The translations under genes were made by a program, and so were the position numbers. A model generated the notes under the pieces. The model was not told where the DNA came from. It searched no databases and saw only the letters and a list, made by a program, of their open reading frames with translations. A stretch of DNA of 64,000 nt. Origin: Pseudomonadota bacterium. Lineage in GTDB: Bacteria > Pseudomonadota > Alphaproteobacteria > Acetobacterales > Acetobacteraceae. The stretch spans positions 1 through 64,000 of the forward strand of contig JAJZSY010000010.1 of NCBI GenBank assembly GCA_021849425.1, read 5' to 3'. Positions 23,714-31,982 of the stretch are shown in pieces (within the stretch, counting starts at the first letter, position 1; each line of letters starts with the position of its first letter).

Positions 23714-26700
23714 CAAGGCGCAGCAGCGCCGGCAGGGCGAACAGCACCAGCGGAAACGCCACCGCGAACCCCGAGATCACCGCGATGGCGAGCGGCTGCT
23801 GCATGCCGCTGCCCTGGCCGATGCCGAGTGCCAGCGGCAGCAGCGTCAGGATCGCGGCCAGCGTGGTCATCGCGATCGGCCGCAGCCGGTTGCGGCTCGC
23901 CGCGACCAGCGCCTCATGCCGCCCCTGGTGCGCGGCGAGGCTCTGGAATTCCGAGACGTAGAAAATCGCCATCTCGGTCGCGAGCCCGACGATCATCGTC
24001 ATCCCCATCAGCGCGGTGATGTTGAGCGCCACACCCGAGAGATCGAGCCCGATGAACACCGCGAGGCTTGAGAGCAGCGCGGTGACGACGATGGCCCCGG
24101 CGATGACGAAGCTGCGGTAGAGGAACAGCAGCAACACGAATTCCGCCAGCACGGCGGCGACGAACACGCGGGCAAGGCCGATGAACGCCTTCTGCTGCTG
24201 CCGGTAGAGCCCGCCGAGCCGGTAGCTCATGCCCACCGGCAGCAGGCCCGGCCGCGCCAGCACCCGGCGCACTGCGGCAATCGCCGTCGAGATGCCGCCG
24301 CCGCTGATCCTCCCCGTCACCGCGACGATCTGGCGCAGATTGTCGCGGGCGATCTCCGGCCGGCCCGACACCGTGTTCAGCGTCGCGATCGCCCCGAGCG
24401 GCACCAGCGCGCCCGAGGGCGCGGCCAGCGGCAGGCGCAGCAGGTCGCCGGTCTGCGCGAAGGCGTCGCGCGGCAGTTCCAGCCGCACGCCGGTAAACCG
24501 ATCCTGACCCGGCAGCGCGGTGACCACGCTGCCGCGCAGCGCCGTCGTCACCTGCCGCTCCACGGCGGCGGGATCGAAGCCGAACATCGCCGCCTTCGCC
24601 GGATCGACATGGATGTCGATCGAATCGCCGGCGATCACCACCCCGTCCTGCACGCCCACCACGCCCGGAATCCGCCCGATCGCCGCTGCCACCGTCTTCG
24701 CCGTGGCGTCCAGCCGCGCCGGGTCGCCATGCAGCTCGATCTCGATCGGCTCCGGCTGGCTCACGAGATCGCCCAGCAGGTCGGACATCAGCTGCGATTC
24801 GTCGAAATCAATGCCCGGTACGCGGTCGATGATGCGCCGGCGGATCCGGTCCATCACCGTCCAGATCGGCGCCCGCTGCCCGAGGGGGCGGAGTTGAACG
24901 AAAATGTCGCCCTGATACGGCTCGTTCAGGTCGCCGCCGAGCCCGGCGCCGAGCCGGGTCGACCATGTCGCCACCGCCGGGTCGGCGCGCAGGATATCGC
25001 CCACCTGCCGGACCTCGCGTGCCCCCTCGGCCAGCGAGGTGCCGGGCCGCGCCTGATAGTTGATCACGAACCCGCCCTCGTCCATCCGCGGCATGAAGCC
25101 GGTCGGCACCACCGAATAGGCATAGGCGCCGGCCAGCGCGAAGGGAATGAGCGCCACCAGCAGCCAGGCCGGCCGCGCCACCACGCGGTCGAGCAAGCGC
25201 CCATGCACGCGCGCCAGCAGCGACTCCTGCGCCCCGCCGCCGGCGACCGGATCGTGCCACTTGTCGAAATCGATCAGCCAGCGCGCCAGCACAGGCACCG
25301 CGAAGGCCGAGAACAGCCAGGAGGCGATCAGCGTGGAGGCCATGGTGATGGACAGCGCCTTGAAGAAGGCGCCGGTCACGCCCGAGAGAAAGGCAAGCGG
25401 GACAAACACGATCAGTGTCGCCAGCGAGGAACCGGCGAGCGGCGCGAGGAATTCCTCGGCCGCCGCCAGCACCGCGCCGCGCGCCGCGATCCCGCCCGCG
25501 CGCCCGGCCCGCCGCGCGACGTGCTCGATCATCACGATCGCATCGTCGATCACCAGCCCCACCGCGGCGGCGAGCCCGCCCAGCGTCATGATGTTGAAGC
25601 TCATGCCCAGCAGCGTGAGGATCAGCACCGCGGTCGCCATCGAGGCCGGCAGCACCAGCAGCGCGATCAGCGTGACGCGCCAGCTCCGCAGGAAGCCGAT
25701 CAGCACCAGCCCGGCCAGCACCACGCCGATCGCGATCGCATCGCGCACCGAGCCGGCGGCGGCGGTCACCAGCGTGCTCTGGTCGTACCATTTCACCAGC
25801 CGCACGCCCGCCGGCAGCCGTTTTTCATAGGCCGCCAGTGTCCGGCGCACCGCCGCGTCCACCTGCACGGCGTTGCCGCTGGGCTGCTGGAACACCTGCA
25901 ACGTCACCGCGCGGTGGCTGTTCTCGCTCACCCGGTCATAACGCGGCACCCGGCCCATCTCGACCCGCGCCACCTGGCCGAGCCGCACCACCCCGTCCGA
26001 CCCGCCGCCGACCACGATGCGCCGCACCTGCGCCATGGTCCGCAGCGTGTTCTGCTGCACCACCAGATAGAGACTGTCGTGATCGGCGAGCCGGCCGACC
26101 GAGGCGAGCACGTTCGCCCGCGACACCGCCTGCTCGACGCTCGTCAGCGTCACATGCATCGCCGCGAGCTTCGCCGGATCGACGATAACGTGCACTTCCG
26201 GCGTGTCGCCGCCCTGCACGCCGATCTTGGCCACACCCGGAATCCGTTCGAGCACCGGCACGATGTGATATTGCGCGATCGTTCGCAGTTCCGCCTCGGA
26301 AATGCTGTGCGAGATCAGCGCATAGGCGATGATGGGAAACACGGTCGGGTCCATCCGCCGCACCACGTAGCGCGTGCCCTTCGGCAGGTCGGGTAGGCGC
26401 TGCGCCAGTGCTGCGTCGACCTCCAGCGTCGCCGCCCGCATGTTGGTGCCCCAGTCGAAATCGATGAACGCCTGCATCGACCCGCGCGAGGTGGTCGAGC
26501 GCACCCCGCGCACGCCGGGCAGCGCCCGCAACGCCTGCTCGACCGGCTGGGTCACCTGCAGCATCATCTGATGCGCCGGCCGCGCCCCTGAATCGATGTT
26601 GATCCGCACCCGCGGGAACGAGGTGCGCGGAAACAGCCCCACCGGCAGCGACAGCGCGCCGACCGCCCCGGCCAGCGCCAGGCTCGCCATCAGGAACAGG

Positions 26701-26747
26701 ATCGCCTTCTGCTGGCGGCCGAGGAAGCCGGCGAAACTCGGTATCAA
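23691..26747 (-). CDS. RND efflux pump, inner-membrane transporter
   Basis: A 1018-residue resistance-nodulation-division transporter with 12 predicted helices and two large periplasmic loops. Helix 4 contains the proton-relay motif GLVIDDAIVMIEH near residue 402, in the HAE/HME style; helix 11-12 ends with NRLRPIAMTTLAAILTLLPLALGIGQGSGMQQPLAIAVISG, another hallmark. The N-terminus carries GLFPRTSFPRVRINIDSGARPAHQMMLQVTQPVEQAL. It takes substrates from periplasm or membrane and passes them to its adaptor (next gene) and channel. Whether it exports metals or organic toxins is unclear; HAE-type is favoured by the Asp-Asp pair. It overlaps the adaptor gene by 4 bases. Confidence 0.9.
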   Translation of the reverse strand: MIPSFAGFLGRQQKAILFLMASLALAGAVGALSLPVGLFPRTSFPRVRINIDSGARPAHQMMLQVTQPVEQALRALPGVRGVRSTTSRGSMQAFIDFDWGTNMRAATLEVDAALAQRLPDLPKGTRYVVRRMDPTVFPIIAYALISHSISEAELRTIAQYHIVPVLERIPGVAKIGVQGGDTPEVHVIVDPAKLAAMHVTLTSVEQAVSRANVLASVGRLADHDSLYLVVQQNTLRTMAQVRRIVVGGGSDGVVRLGQVARVEMGRVPRYDRVSENSHRAVTLQVFQQPSGNAVQVDAAVRRTLAAYEKRLPAGVRLVKWYDQSTLVTAAAGSVRDAIAIGVVLAGLVLIGFLRSWRVTLIALLVLPASMATAVLILTLLGMSFNIMTLGGLAAAVGLVIDDAIVMIEHVARRAGRAGGIAARGAVLAAAEEFLAPLAGSSLATLIVFVPLAFLSGVTGAFFKALSITMASTLIASWLFSAFAVPVLARWLIDFDKWHDPVAGGGAQESLLARVHGRLLDRVVARPAWLLVALIPFALAGAYAYSVVPTGFMPRMDEGGFVINYQARPGTSLAEGAREVRQVGDILRADPAVATWSTRLGAGLGGDLNEPYQGDIFVQLRPLGQRAPIWTVMDRIRRRIIDRVPGIDFDESQLMSDLLGDLVSQPEPIEIELHGDPARLDATAKTVAAAIGRIPGVVGVQDGVVIAGDSIDIHVDPAKAAMFGFDPAAVERQVTTALRGSVVTALPGQDRFTGVRLELPRDAFAQTGDLLRLPLAAPSGALVPLGAIATLNTVSGRPEIARDNLRQIVAVTGRISGGGISTAIAAVRRVLARPGLLPVGMSYRLGGLYRQQQKAFIGLARVFVAAVLAEFVLLLFLYRSFVIAGAIVVTALLSSLAVFIGLDLSGVALNITALMGMTMIVGLATEMAIFYVSEFQSLAAHQGRHEALVAASRNRLRPIAMTTLAAILTLLPLALGIGQGSGMQQPLAIAVISGFAVAFPLVLFALPALLRLVIPADAG

Positions 26748-27790
26748 TATCCCTGCTCCGCCTGCACGCGCACGGCGATTCCCGGTTTCAGCTGGGCATT
26801 GCCCGCGACCACGACCGGCAGCGCCGGATCAACAGGCCCGGCGACGATACTCTCGCCATGCGCGCTCGCCAGCACGTGGACGATCACCCGCACCGCATGG
26901 CCGGCCCTGACCTGCCAGATCACGTCGCGCCCCTCCGCCGGCAGCGCCGCGTCGCGCGGCACGAGCACACCGCGCACCGTGCCGGTATCGATGCGCGCGC
27001 GGACCATGGCGCCGATCAGCGCCGGCGCGCCGCCGAGCCCGACCGTCGCATTGACCAGCCCCGTCCGCGGATCGACCTCGCCGGACACCGTCTTGATCCG
27101 CCCGCGCAGCGCAGCGCCGCCAAACACATCCACCGAAGCTGGCTGTCCCGCGGCAAGGCGCCCGGCCTCGGCCGGATCGACGCCGACCACCGCGACCAGC
27201 CCCGCCCGCCGCACCACGGTCGCGATCGCCGTTCCTGGCGGTAACGTGGCACCTGGCGCGGCGGCAATCGCGGTGACAATGCCTGCGAACGGCGCCTCGA
27301 TCGTCGCCGCAGCCCGGTCCGCCCCCTCGCGCTTCAGCGCGTCGAGCGTCGCCAGCGCGGTTCGCGCCGCCTGTTCCGACTGCGCCAGCTGGGTCCGTGT
27401 CGCGAGGTGCCGGGCCAGCAGCGCGCGCGTATGGGCGAGCACCCGCAGCGCCCCATCCCGCGCCGCGACGGCCTGCGCATAGGCGGCACGCGTCGCCGGC
27501 GCGGCGGCGATCCGGGCGATCACCTGCCCCTTGCGGACAGCCATGCCCGGCCGCGCCTCCACCGCCGTCACAACCGCTTCGTAAAAGGTCGTGAGCGTCC
27601 GTGCCGCTCCCATCCCCGGCGCGATCCGCCCATAGGCGGTGATCGTGCGCTCGAGCGCGCCCCTCGTTACCGGAATGGTGGTGACCAGCACGCTCGGCCC
27701 GGCGGCCAGGGCGGCGTTTCCCGCAAACCAAGCAACGGCCACCACCACCCCGGCAAGGCGCCGCGCGTCAGAGCAAAAAAATCGTGTCAT
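26744..27790 (-). CDS. RND efflux periplasmic adaptor (HlyD/MexA-type)
   Basis: A 348-residue membrane-fusion protein with a signal peptide (ARRLAGVVVAVAWFAGNAALAA near residue 10-30), a lipoyl-like domain (RTLTTFYEAVVTAVEARPGMAVRKGQVIARI), a coiled coil rich in Ala/Arg (residues about 95-165), and the second lipoyl half (TIEAPFAGIVTAIAAAPGATLPPGTAIATVV) with the EAPFxGxV signature. It overlaps the transporter start by 4 nt and starts 4 nt after the outer-membrane factor gene, so the three are one operon transcribed channel-adaptor-pump. No second acyl anchor is apparent. Confidence 0.88.
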   Translation of the reverse strand: MTRFFCSDARRLAGVVVAVAWFAGNAALAAGPSVLVTTIPVTRGALERTITAYGRIAPGMGAARTLTTFYEAVVTAVEARPGMAVRKGQVIARIAAAPATRAAYAQAVAARDGALRVLAHTRALLARHLATRTQLAQSEQAARTALATLDALKREGADRAAATIEAPFAGIVTAIAAAPGATLPPGTAIATVVRRAGLVAVVGVDPAEAGRLAAGQPASVDVFGGAALRGRIKTVSGEVDPRTGLVNATVGLGGAPALIGAMVRARIDTGTVRGVLVPRDAALPAEGRDVIWQVRAGHAVRVIVHVLASAHGESIVAGPVDPALPVVVAGNAQLKPGIAVRVQAEQGY

Positions 27791-27794
27791 CGCA

Positions 27795-29156
27795 TCAGTC
27801 CTTGCCGGAAGCGGAGAGGGAGCGGATCGTCGGCAGCCCGGCGCCGAGCAGCGTGCGCAGCGACACCCGCCCGGCCGCGATCCGGCCCCGGAGGTCGATC
27901 GCCTCGGCCTGCCGGTTGGCCGCCGCGTCGATCAGGTCGGCCTCGGCGCGGGCGTCGATCAGCCCCGCCGCAAAGGCGCCTCGCGCCGCCGCCGCATCGC
28001 GCCGGGCGATCGCGGCGCGCCGCGCCGCCCGGCGATATTCCGCGCGAAGCAGGGTCAGCGCCTGTTGCGCCGCCTCGGCCTGCCCGGCCGCCCGATCGAG
28101 TGCGGCACGGAAGGCGGCCTTGAGCTGCCGGCGCGAGGCCCGCGCCACCGCGATGGCGCCGCGATGGCCATCGAACAGCGGCAGGTCGAGCGTGATCGTC
28201 GGCCCCAGGCTGGCCACCCTCGTGGTGTCGGTCCCGCCATTCACCGCGAGCGAGACCAGCGGAAACTGCGCGCGGAGTGCGGCGCGCAGATCGGCATTCG
28301 CCGCCCGATAGCCATAGCGCAGGGCGATCAGGTCGGGCCGCCGCCGGGCGAGGCTGCCGACCAGTGCTCCCACCCGCCGCGCCGGCAGCGGTGCCAGATC
28401 CGGAGCGGAAACCGGCAGCGCGGCACCGGGCGCCAGGCCGAGCAGCGCGGCGAGGGCGGCGTGATCGGCCTGCTCCCGCCGCGCGATGGCATCCCGCGCC
28501 GTCTCGATCCCGGCAAGGCTCGCCGCCGCCGCCGCCCCCGCGCCGAGGGCAAGATCGCCCTGCCGGATCGCCGCGCGCGACGCCCGATCGAGCCCGGCCA
28601 GCGCGCCGCGCGCCCGGTCCAGCGCGGCCAGCCGCCGCCGCTCGCCCCAGAGGCCGATCGCCAGCGTCTCCGCCTTCGCCGCCACCTGCCATTCCTGCCA
28701 CTCGAATTGCGCCGCCGCCGCCGCCGTCCGCGCCCGGGCGGCGGACAGGCGCGGGCCGCGCGTGGCCAGCGCCGCAATATCCTGGGCGATGCCACCCGAG
28801 ATCGACGGCGCGACCGCCGGCCCGCCGAGCAGGGCCGCGAACCCGCCGGTCACCTGCGGATCGGGCAGCAGACCGGCGGCGAACTGCCGAGCGGACGCCA
28901 GCCGCACCCCCGCCCGCCCGGCGGCCAGCGCCGGATCGTTCAGCACGGCGAGCGCCGCATAGGCACCGGGTGTCAGCGCGCCGCGCGCCGCAATCCTCCC
29001 GCCGCCCGGCAGCGTGCGGTCGAGTGCCGTGAGCGACACGGCGGCGGATGGGCGCAGCGCGAGCGGCGCGGGATGAAAACGGGCGCAGGCCGACAGGCCG
29101 AGCATCACGGCAAGCCCGGTGAGGCGGCGGAGGAACGCGAGGGGAGAGCGGATCAC
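27795..29156 (-). CDS. TolC-type outer-membrane efflux lipoprotein
   Basis: A 453-residue outer-membrane factor, first gene of the efflux operon. The N-terminus GLAVMLGLSACARFHP has a lipobox (LSAC), so it is probably lipid-anchored. Two repeated Ala-rich helical hairpins (residues about 90-250 and 290-440) match the two OEP halves, with GPTITLDLPLFDGHRGAIAVARA as the second-half signature. It forms the trimeric exit duct. It is divergent from the two-component genes starting at 29291, the usual layout when the sensor controls the pump. Confidence 0.87.
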   Translation of the reverse strand: MIRSPLAFLRRLTGLAVMLGLSACARFHPAPLALRPSAAVSLTALDRTLPGGGRIAARGALTPGAYAALAVLNDPALAAGRAGVRLASARQFAAGLLPDPQVTGGFAALLGGPAVAPSISGGIAQDIAALATRGPRLSAARARTAAAAAQFEWQEWQVAAKAETLAIGLWGERRRLAALDRARGALAGLDRASRAAIRQGDLALGAGAAAAASLAGIETARDAIARREQADHAALAALLGLAPGAALPVSAPDLAPLPARRVGALVGSLARRRPDLIALRYGYRAANADLRAALRAQFPLVSLAVNGGTDTTRVASLGPTITLDLPLFDGHRGAIAVARASRRQLKAAFRAALDRAAGQAEAAQQALTLLRAEYRRAARRAAIARRDAAAARGAFAAGLIDARAEADLIDAAANRQAEAIDLRGRIAAGRVSLRTLLGAGLPTIRSLSASGKD

Positions 29157-29260
29157 GCCCGGTTGGATGGCGGAGGGCTGCTGCCCCGCAGCTTACGCGG
29201 AGTTTGTGATTCGGTAATGTTTCCCGCCGTCGCTTGACCAGCGCGCCGCGACCATGATTC

Positions 29261-29290
29261 TCACGCATCGTGAATGACCGGACCGATGCG
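29261..29290. promoter_or_regulatory. Palindrome and stem around the response-regulator start
   Basis: TCACG-CAT-CGTGA (29261-29273) is a perfect palindrome in the gap between divergent efflux and two-component genes. CGCATCG (29264-29270) also pairs with CGATGCG (29284-29290), directly before the ATG at 29291. Both ATG 29291 and GTG 29270 lack a good Shine-Dalgarno. It may be an operator or an RNA stem that affects initiation. Confidence 0.4.
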
Positions 29291-29989
29291 ATGACGCGAC
29301 CCAGCCTGGACATCCTGCTGGTTGAGGACGACGAGCTGACCGCCAATCTTGTGCGCGCCGCGCTCGGCGCCGAGGGGCATCTCGTCGCCGTCGCCGCCGA
29401 TGGCCGGGCCGGCCTGCTGCGCGCCGCCGCCGGTCATGAGGGCCGGGCTTGGGACCTGCTGATCGTCGACCGCATGCTCCCTGGCCTCGACGGTCTCGCC
29501 CTGGTCCGCACCCTGCGCGGCGCCGGCCTGACGATGCCGGCGCTGTTCCTCACCGCCCTCGGCGGCATCGACGACCGGGTCGAGGGCCTGCGTGCCGGCG
29601 GCGACGACTACCTCGTCAAGCCCTTCGCCGCCGCCGAACTCGCCGCCCGCGTCGCCGCCCTGGCCCGGCGCGGCGAGATGCGCCCCTCCGGGCCGGTGCT
29701 CCGGGTCGACGATCTCGAACTCGACCGGCTCACCCGCGCCGTCACCCGCGCCGGCCGGCGCATCGACCTGAAGCCCCGCGAATACGAGGTGCTGGAATAC
29801 CTGATGCGCCATGCCGGGCGCGTGGTGACGCGGACGATGCTGCTCGAGGATGTCTGGAACTTCCATTTCGACCCGCGCACCAGCGTGGTGGAGTCGCATG
29901 TCTCCCGCCTGCGCGCCAAACTCGGCGCCGGGCGCGAACTGCTGCACACCGTGCGCGGCGCCGGATACCGCATCGGCGACCCCGCATGA
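29291..29989 (+). CDS. OmpR-family response regulator
   Basis: A 232-residue two-domain response regulator: receiver (DILLVEDDELTANLVRAALG at the start, phospho-acceptor Asp about residue 60 in LLIVDRMLPGLDG, Lys in YLVKPFAAAELA) and a C-terminal winged helix (LELDRLTRAVTRAGRRIDLKPREYEVLEYLMRHAGRVVTRTMLLEDVWNFHFDPRTSVVESHVSRLRAKL), both typical. The kinase starts with the ATGA overlap at 29986. The unit is divergent from the RND efflux operon and is probably its regulator. I prefer the ATG at 29291; the GTG at 29270 would add seven residues. Confidence 0.92.
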   Translation: MTRPSLDILLVEDDELTANLVRAALGAEGHLVAVAADGRAGLLRAAAGHEGRAWDLLIVDRMLPGLDGLALVRTLRGAGLTMPALFLTALGGIDDRVEGLRAGGDDYLVKPFAAAELAARVAALARRGEMRPSGPVLRVDDLELDRLTRAVTRAGRRIDLKPREYEVLEYLMRHAGRVVTRTMLLEDVWNFHFDPRTSVVESHVSRLRAKLGAGRELLHTVRGAGYRIGDPA

Positions 29990-31395
29990 CCCGGCGCTGG
30001 CCGGCACCCGGCCATCCCGCGATCCTGCGCACCTCCGGCGTCCGCCTCGCCGCCCTCGGCGCCGCGGTGGCGGCGATGGGGGCCGTCATCGTCTTCGTCG
30101 TCATCTATTACGGCACCCTCGGCTCCCTGCGGCAGACGCTCGATGCCTCGGTCACCAACGAGATCGGCGAGATCCTGCCGCAGGGAACGGCAACGCCGTC
30201 GGCGGAGGCGGCCGGCGCCATCCGCGCCGCCCTCGCGGAGAAGCCGTTCCGCATCTTCTACGCGCTGGCCGGGCCGAACGGCGCCGCCCTTGCGGGCAAT
30301 CTGCGCCTCCCGCTGCCCGCGCCCGGCTGGCACACGCTGGACGCGCCTCATGCCGGCGGCTTCGCCCCAGGCGTGACGGAGCTGCGCGTGCTCGTGATCC
30401 GCCTGCGCGATGGCGCGTCGCTGCTCGTCGGCGTCGACGGCACGATGATCCATCGGCTGAACGCTCTGATCCGCCGCAGCTTCCTGATCGGCTTCGGCCT
30501 CACCCTCAGCCTCGGCCTCGTCGCCGGCATCGGCTTCGGCCGCAAGGCCCTCGCGCGGGTGAACGCGGTGAGCCTCGCCAGCCGCGAGATCATGGCCGGC
30601 GACCTGTCCCGCCGCATCCCGCTTGCCGGCACCGGCGACGAGTTCGACCGCCTGGCCGAAACCGTGAACGCGATGCTCGACCGCATGCAGCACCTGATGG
30701 AAAATCTCGGCGCCGTCGGCAACGACATCGCCCACGATCTCCGCTCGCCGCTGGCCCGGCTGCGCGAAACCCTCGAACTCGCGCAGCGCGACCCCGACCC
30801 GGCGGCGGCCGGGGACGCCATCGCCGAGGCGATCGCGCAGGTCGACGGCGCGCTGGCGCTCTGCGGCGCCATTCTCCGCCTCGCCCAGATCGAAACCGGC
30901 GCCCGCCGCGCCTCGTTTTCCGACATCGACCTGAGCGACCTGCTGGACCGGCTGGTCGAGACCTACGAGACCGTGGCGGAGGAGGCGGGCCACAATCTCG
31001 TCGCTCATGTTCCTCGAAGCCTTTCCATCCGTGGCGATGCACAGCTCCTCAACCAGATGTTCGCCAATCTGATCGAGAACGCGATGACCCATGCGGGCGA
31101 GGCGGCGCGCATCGCCCTCGTCGCCGTCGCCGCGGCGGCCGGCGTGGTTGTCCGCCTGGAGGATGACGGGCCCGGCATCGCGCCGGAGCAACGAGGGGCC
31201 GCGCTGCGCCGCTTCGGCCGGCTCGACCCGGCGCGCCACCGGCCCGGCTACGGCCTCGGCCTGCCGCTCTCCGCCGCCATCGCCGAGCTGCACGACGCCG
31301 CCTTCACGCTCGATGCCGCCGCACCCGGCGCCGATCGCCCGGGCCTCGCCGTCACCCTGGTCTTTCCGGCGGGCGATGCCTCCAGACCTGGGTAA
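29986..31395 (+). CDS. Sensor histidine kinase (OmpR-class partner)
   Basis: A 469-residue kinase. Membrane helix 1 (VRLAALGAAVAAMGAVIVFVVIYYG), a periplasmic sensor of about 130 residues, helix 2 (SFLIGFGLTLSLGLVAGIGFG), a HAMP domain (LARVNAVSLASREIMAGDLSRRIPLAGTGDEFDRLAETVNAML), a DHp domain with the phospho-His in GNDIAHDLRSPLARLRETLEL, and an ATPase domain (NLIENAMTHAG, DDGPGIAPEQRG, GYGLGLPLSAAIAELH). It shares a 4-base overlap with the response regulator, so the pair is translationally coupled. The periplasmic part could detect a substrate of the divergent efflux pump. Confidence 0.92.
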   Translation: MTRRWPAPGHPAILRTSGVRLAALGAAVAAMGAVIVFVVIYYGTLGSLRQTLDASVTNEIGEILPQGTATPSAEAAGAIRAALAEKPFRIFYALAGPNGAALAGNLRLPLPAPGWHTLDAPHAGGFAPGVTELRVLVIRLRDGASLLVGVDGTMIHRLNALIRRSFLIGFGLTLSLGLVAGIGFGRKALARVNAVSLASREIMAGDLSRRIPLAGTGDEFDRLAETVNAMLDRMQHLMENLGAVGNDIAHDLRSPLARLRETLELAQRDPDPAAAGDAIAEAIAQVDGALALCGAILRLAQIETGARRASFSDIDLSDLLDRLVETYETVAEEAGHNLVAHVPRSLSIRGDAQLLNQMFANLIENAMTHAGEAARIALVAVAAAAGVVVRLEDDGPGIAPEQRGAALRRFGRLDPARHRPGYGLGLPLSAAIAELHDAAFTLDAAAPGADRPGLAVTLVFPAGDASRPG

Positions 31396-31423
31396 CGATG
31401 ACGTCGAGCAGCGGGCGGCCCAC

Positions 31424-31897
31424 TCACGACCGGGATTTGCAGTGCACCGCTCCGTTGCGCGCGGTGCCGCGAACCCGGCGCCGATAACGCTGGATGCGCG
31501 TCAGCAGGTGCCGTAACTCGGGGCCGATCTGTTCCAGCTCGTCGAGATGCGTTTGCGACAGCGCGGCGAGCCGCGCTTCTCCGCTTTCGGTCAACGCCAG
31601 CCGCACCCGCCGCCCGTCCTCGGGATCGGTCGCCCGCATGACGAAACCGGCGGCCACCAGCCGATCGACCAGTTCCACCGCGCTGTTGTGCTGCAGGATC
31701 AGGAACGCCGCCAGGTCGGACACGCTGGCGCTCCCCCGGTCCTGCATGGCGCGGATGCCGAGCAGCGCCTGATGCTGGCGCGGCGTCAGCCCGTCGCGCC
31801 GGGCGGCGGCCTCGCTGAAGGCGATGAATTTCCGCAGGGCAAAGCGGAACGAGGCCAGCATTTCGTGGTCCTCGTCGGTCAACCGCGCATCGGCCAT
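31424..31897 (-). CDS. MarR-family transcriptional regulator
   Basis: A 157-residue winged-helix repressor: helices DGLTPRQHQALLGIRAMQDRGSASVSDLAAFLILQHNSAVELVDRLVAAGFVMRATDPEDGRRVRLALTESG contain the recognition helix and wing of the family. The start at 31897 is chosen for the AAGGAG 8 nt upstream; a longer reading would run into the clc region. It is divergent from the chloride channel gene, with a perfect TATATCG / CGATATA palindrome at 31929-31947 between them, an obvious candidate operator. The ligand is unknown. Confidence 0.92.
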   Translation of the reverse strand: MADARLTDEDHEMLASFRFALRKFIAFSEAAARRDGLTPRQHQALLGIRAMQDRGSASVSDLAAFLILQHNSAVELVDRLVAAGFVMRATDPEDGRRVRLALTESGEARLAALSQTHLDELEQIGPELRHLLTRIQRYRRRVRGTARNGAVHCKSRS

Positions 31898-31928
31898 GCT
31901 GTCTCCTTTTTCCGGCTGGTTGCCGTTG

Positions 31929-31947
31929 TATATCGTATTGCGATATA
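31929..31947. promoter_or_regulatory. Palindromic operator between marR-type gene and CLC channel gene
   Basis: TATATCGTATTGCGATATA: perfect 7-bp arms with a 5-nt spacer, in the 85-bp gap between divergent genes. MarR proteins bind such palindromes, and the position lets one dimer repress both promoters. The AT-rich arms also resemble -10 elements. Confidence 0.7.
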
Positions 31948-31982
31948 TGACCAGCTCTTCCCCGACTCGGAGTCCGCCATCG

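Noticed and set aside
24609-26396. Long plus-strand open frame (595 codons) opposite the RND pump
   Set aside because: His/Arg/Gln-rich, no family motifs; it is the mirror of a GC-rich, strongly conserved minus-strand gene.
29608-31293. Minus-strand frame of 561 codons opposite the sensor kinase
   Set aside because: No motifs, composition of an antisense shadow; the kinase on the plus strand has all its catalytic motifs.
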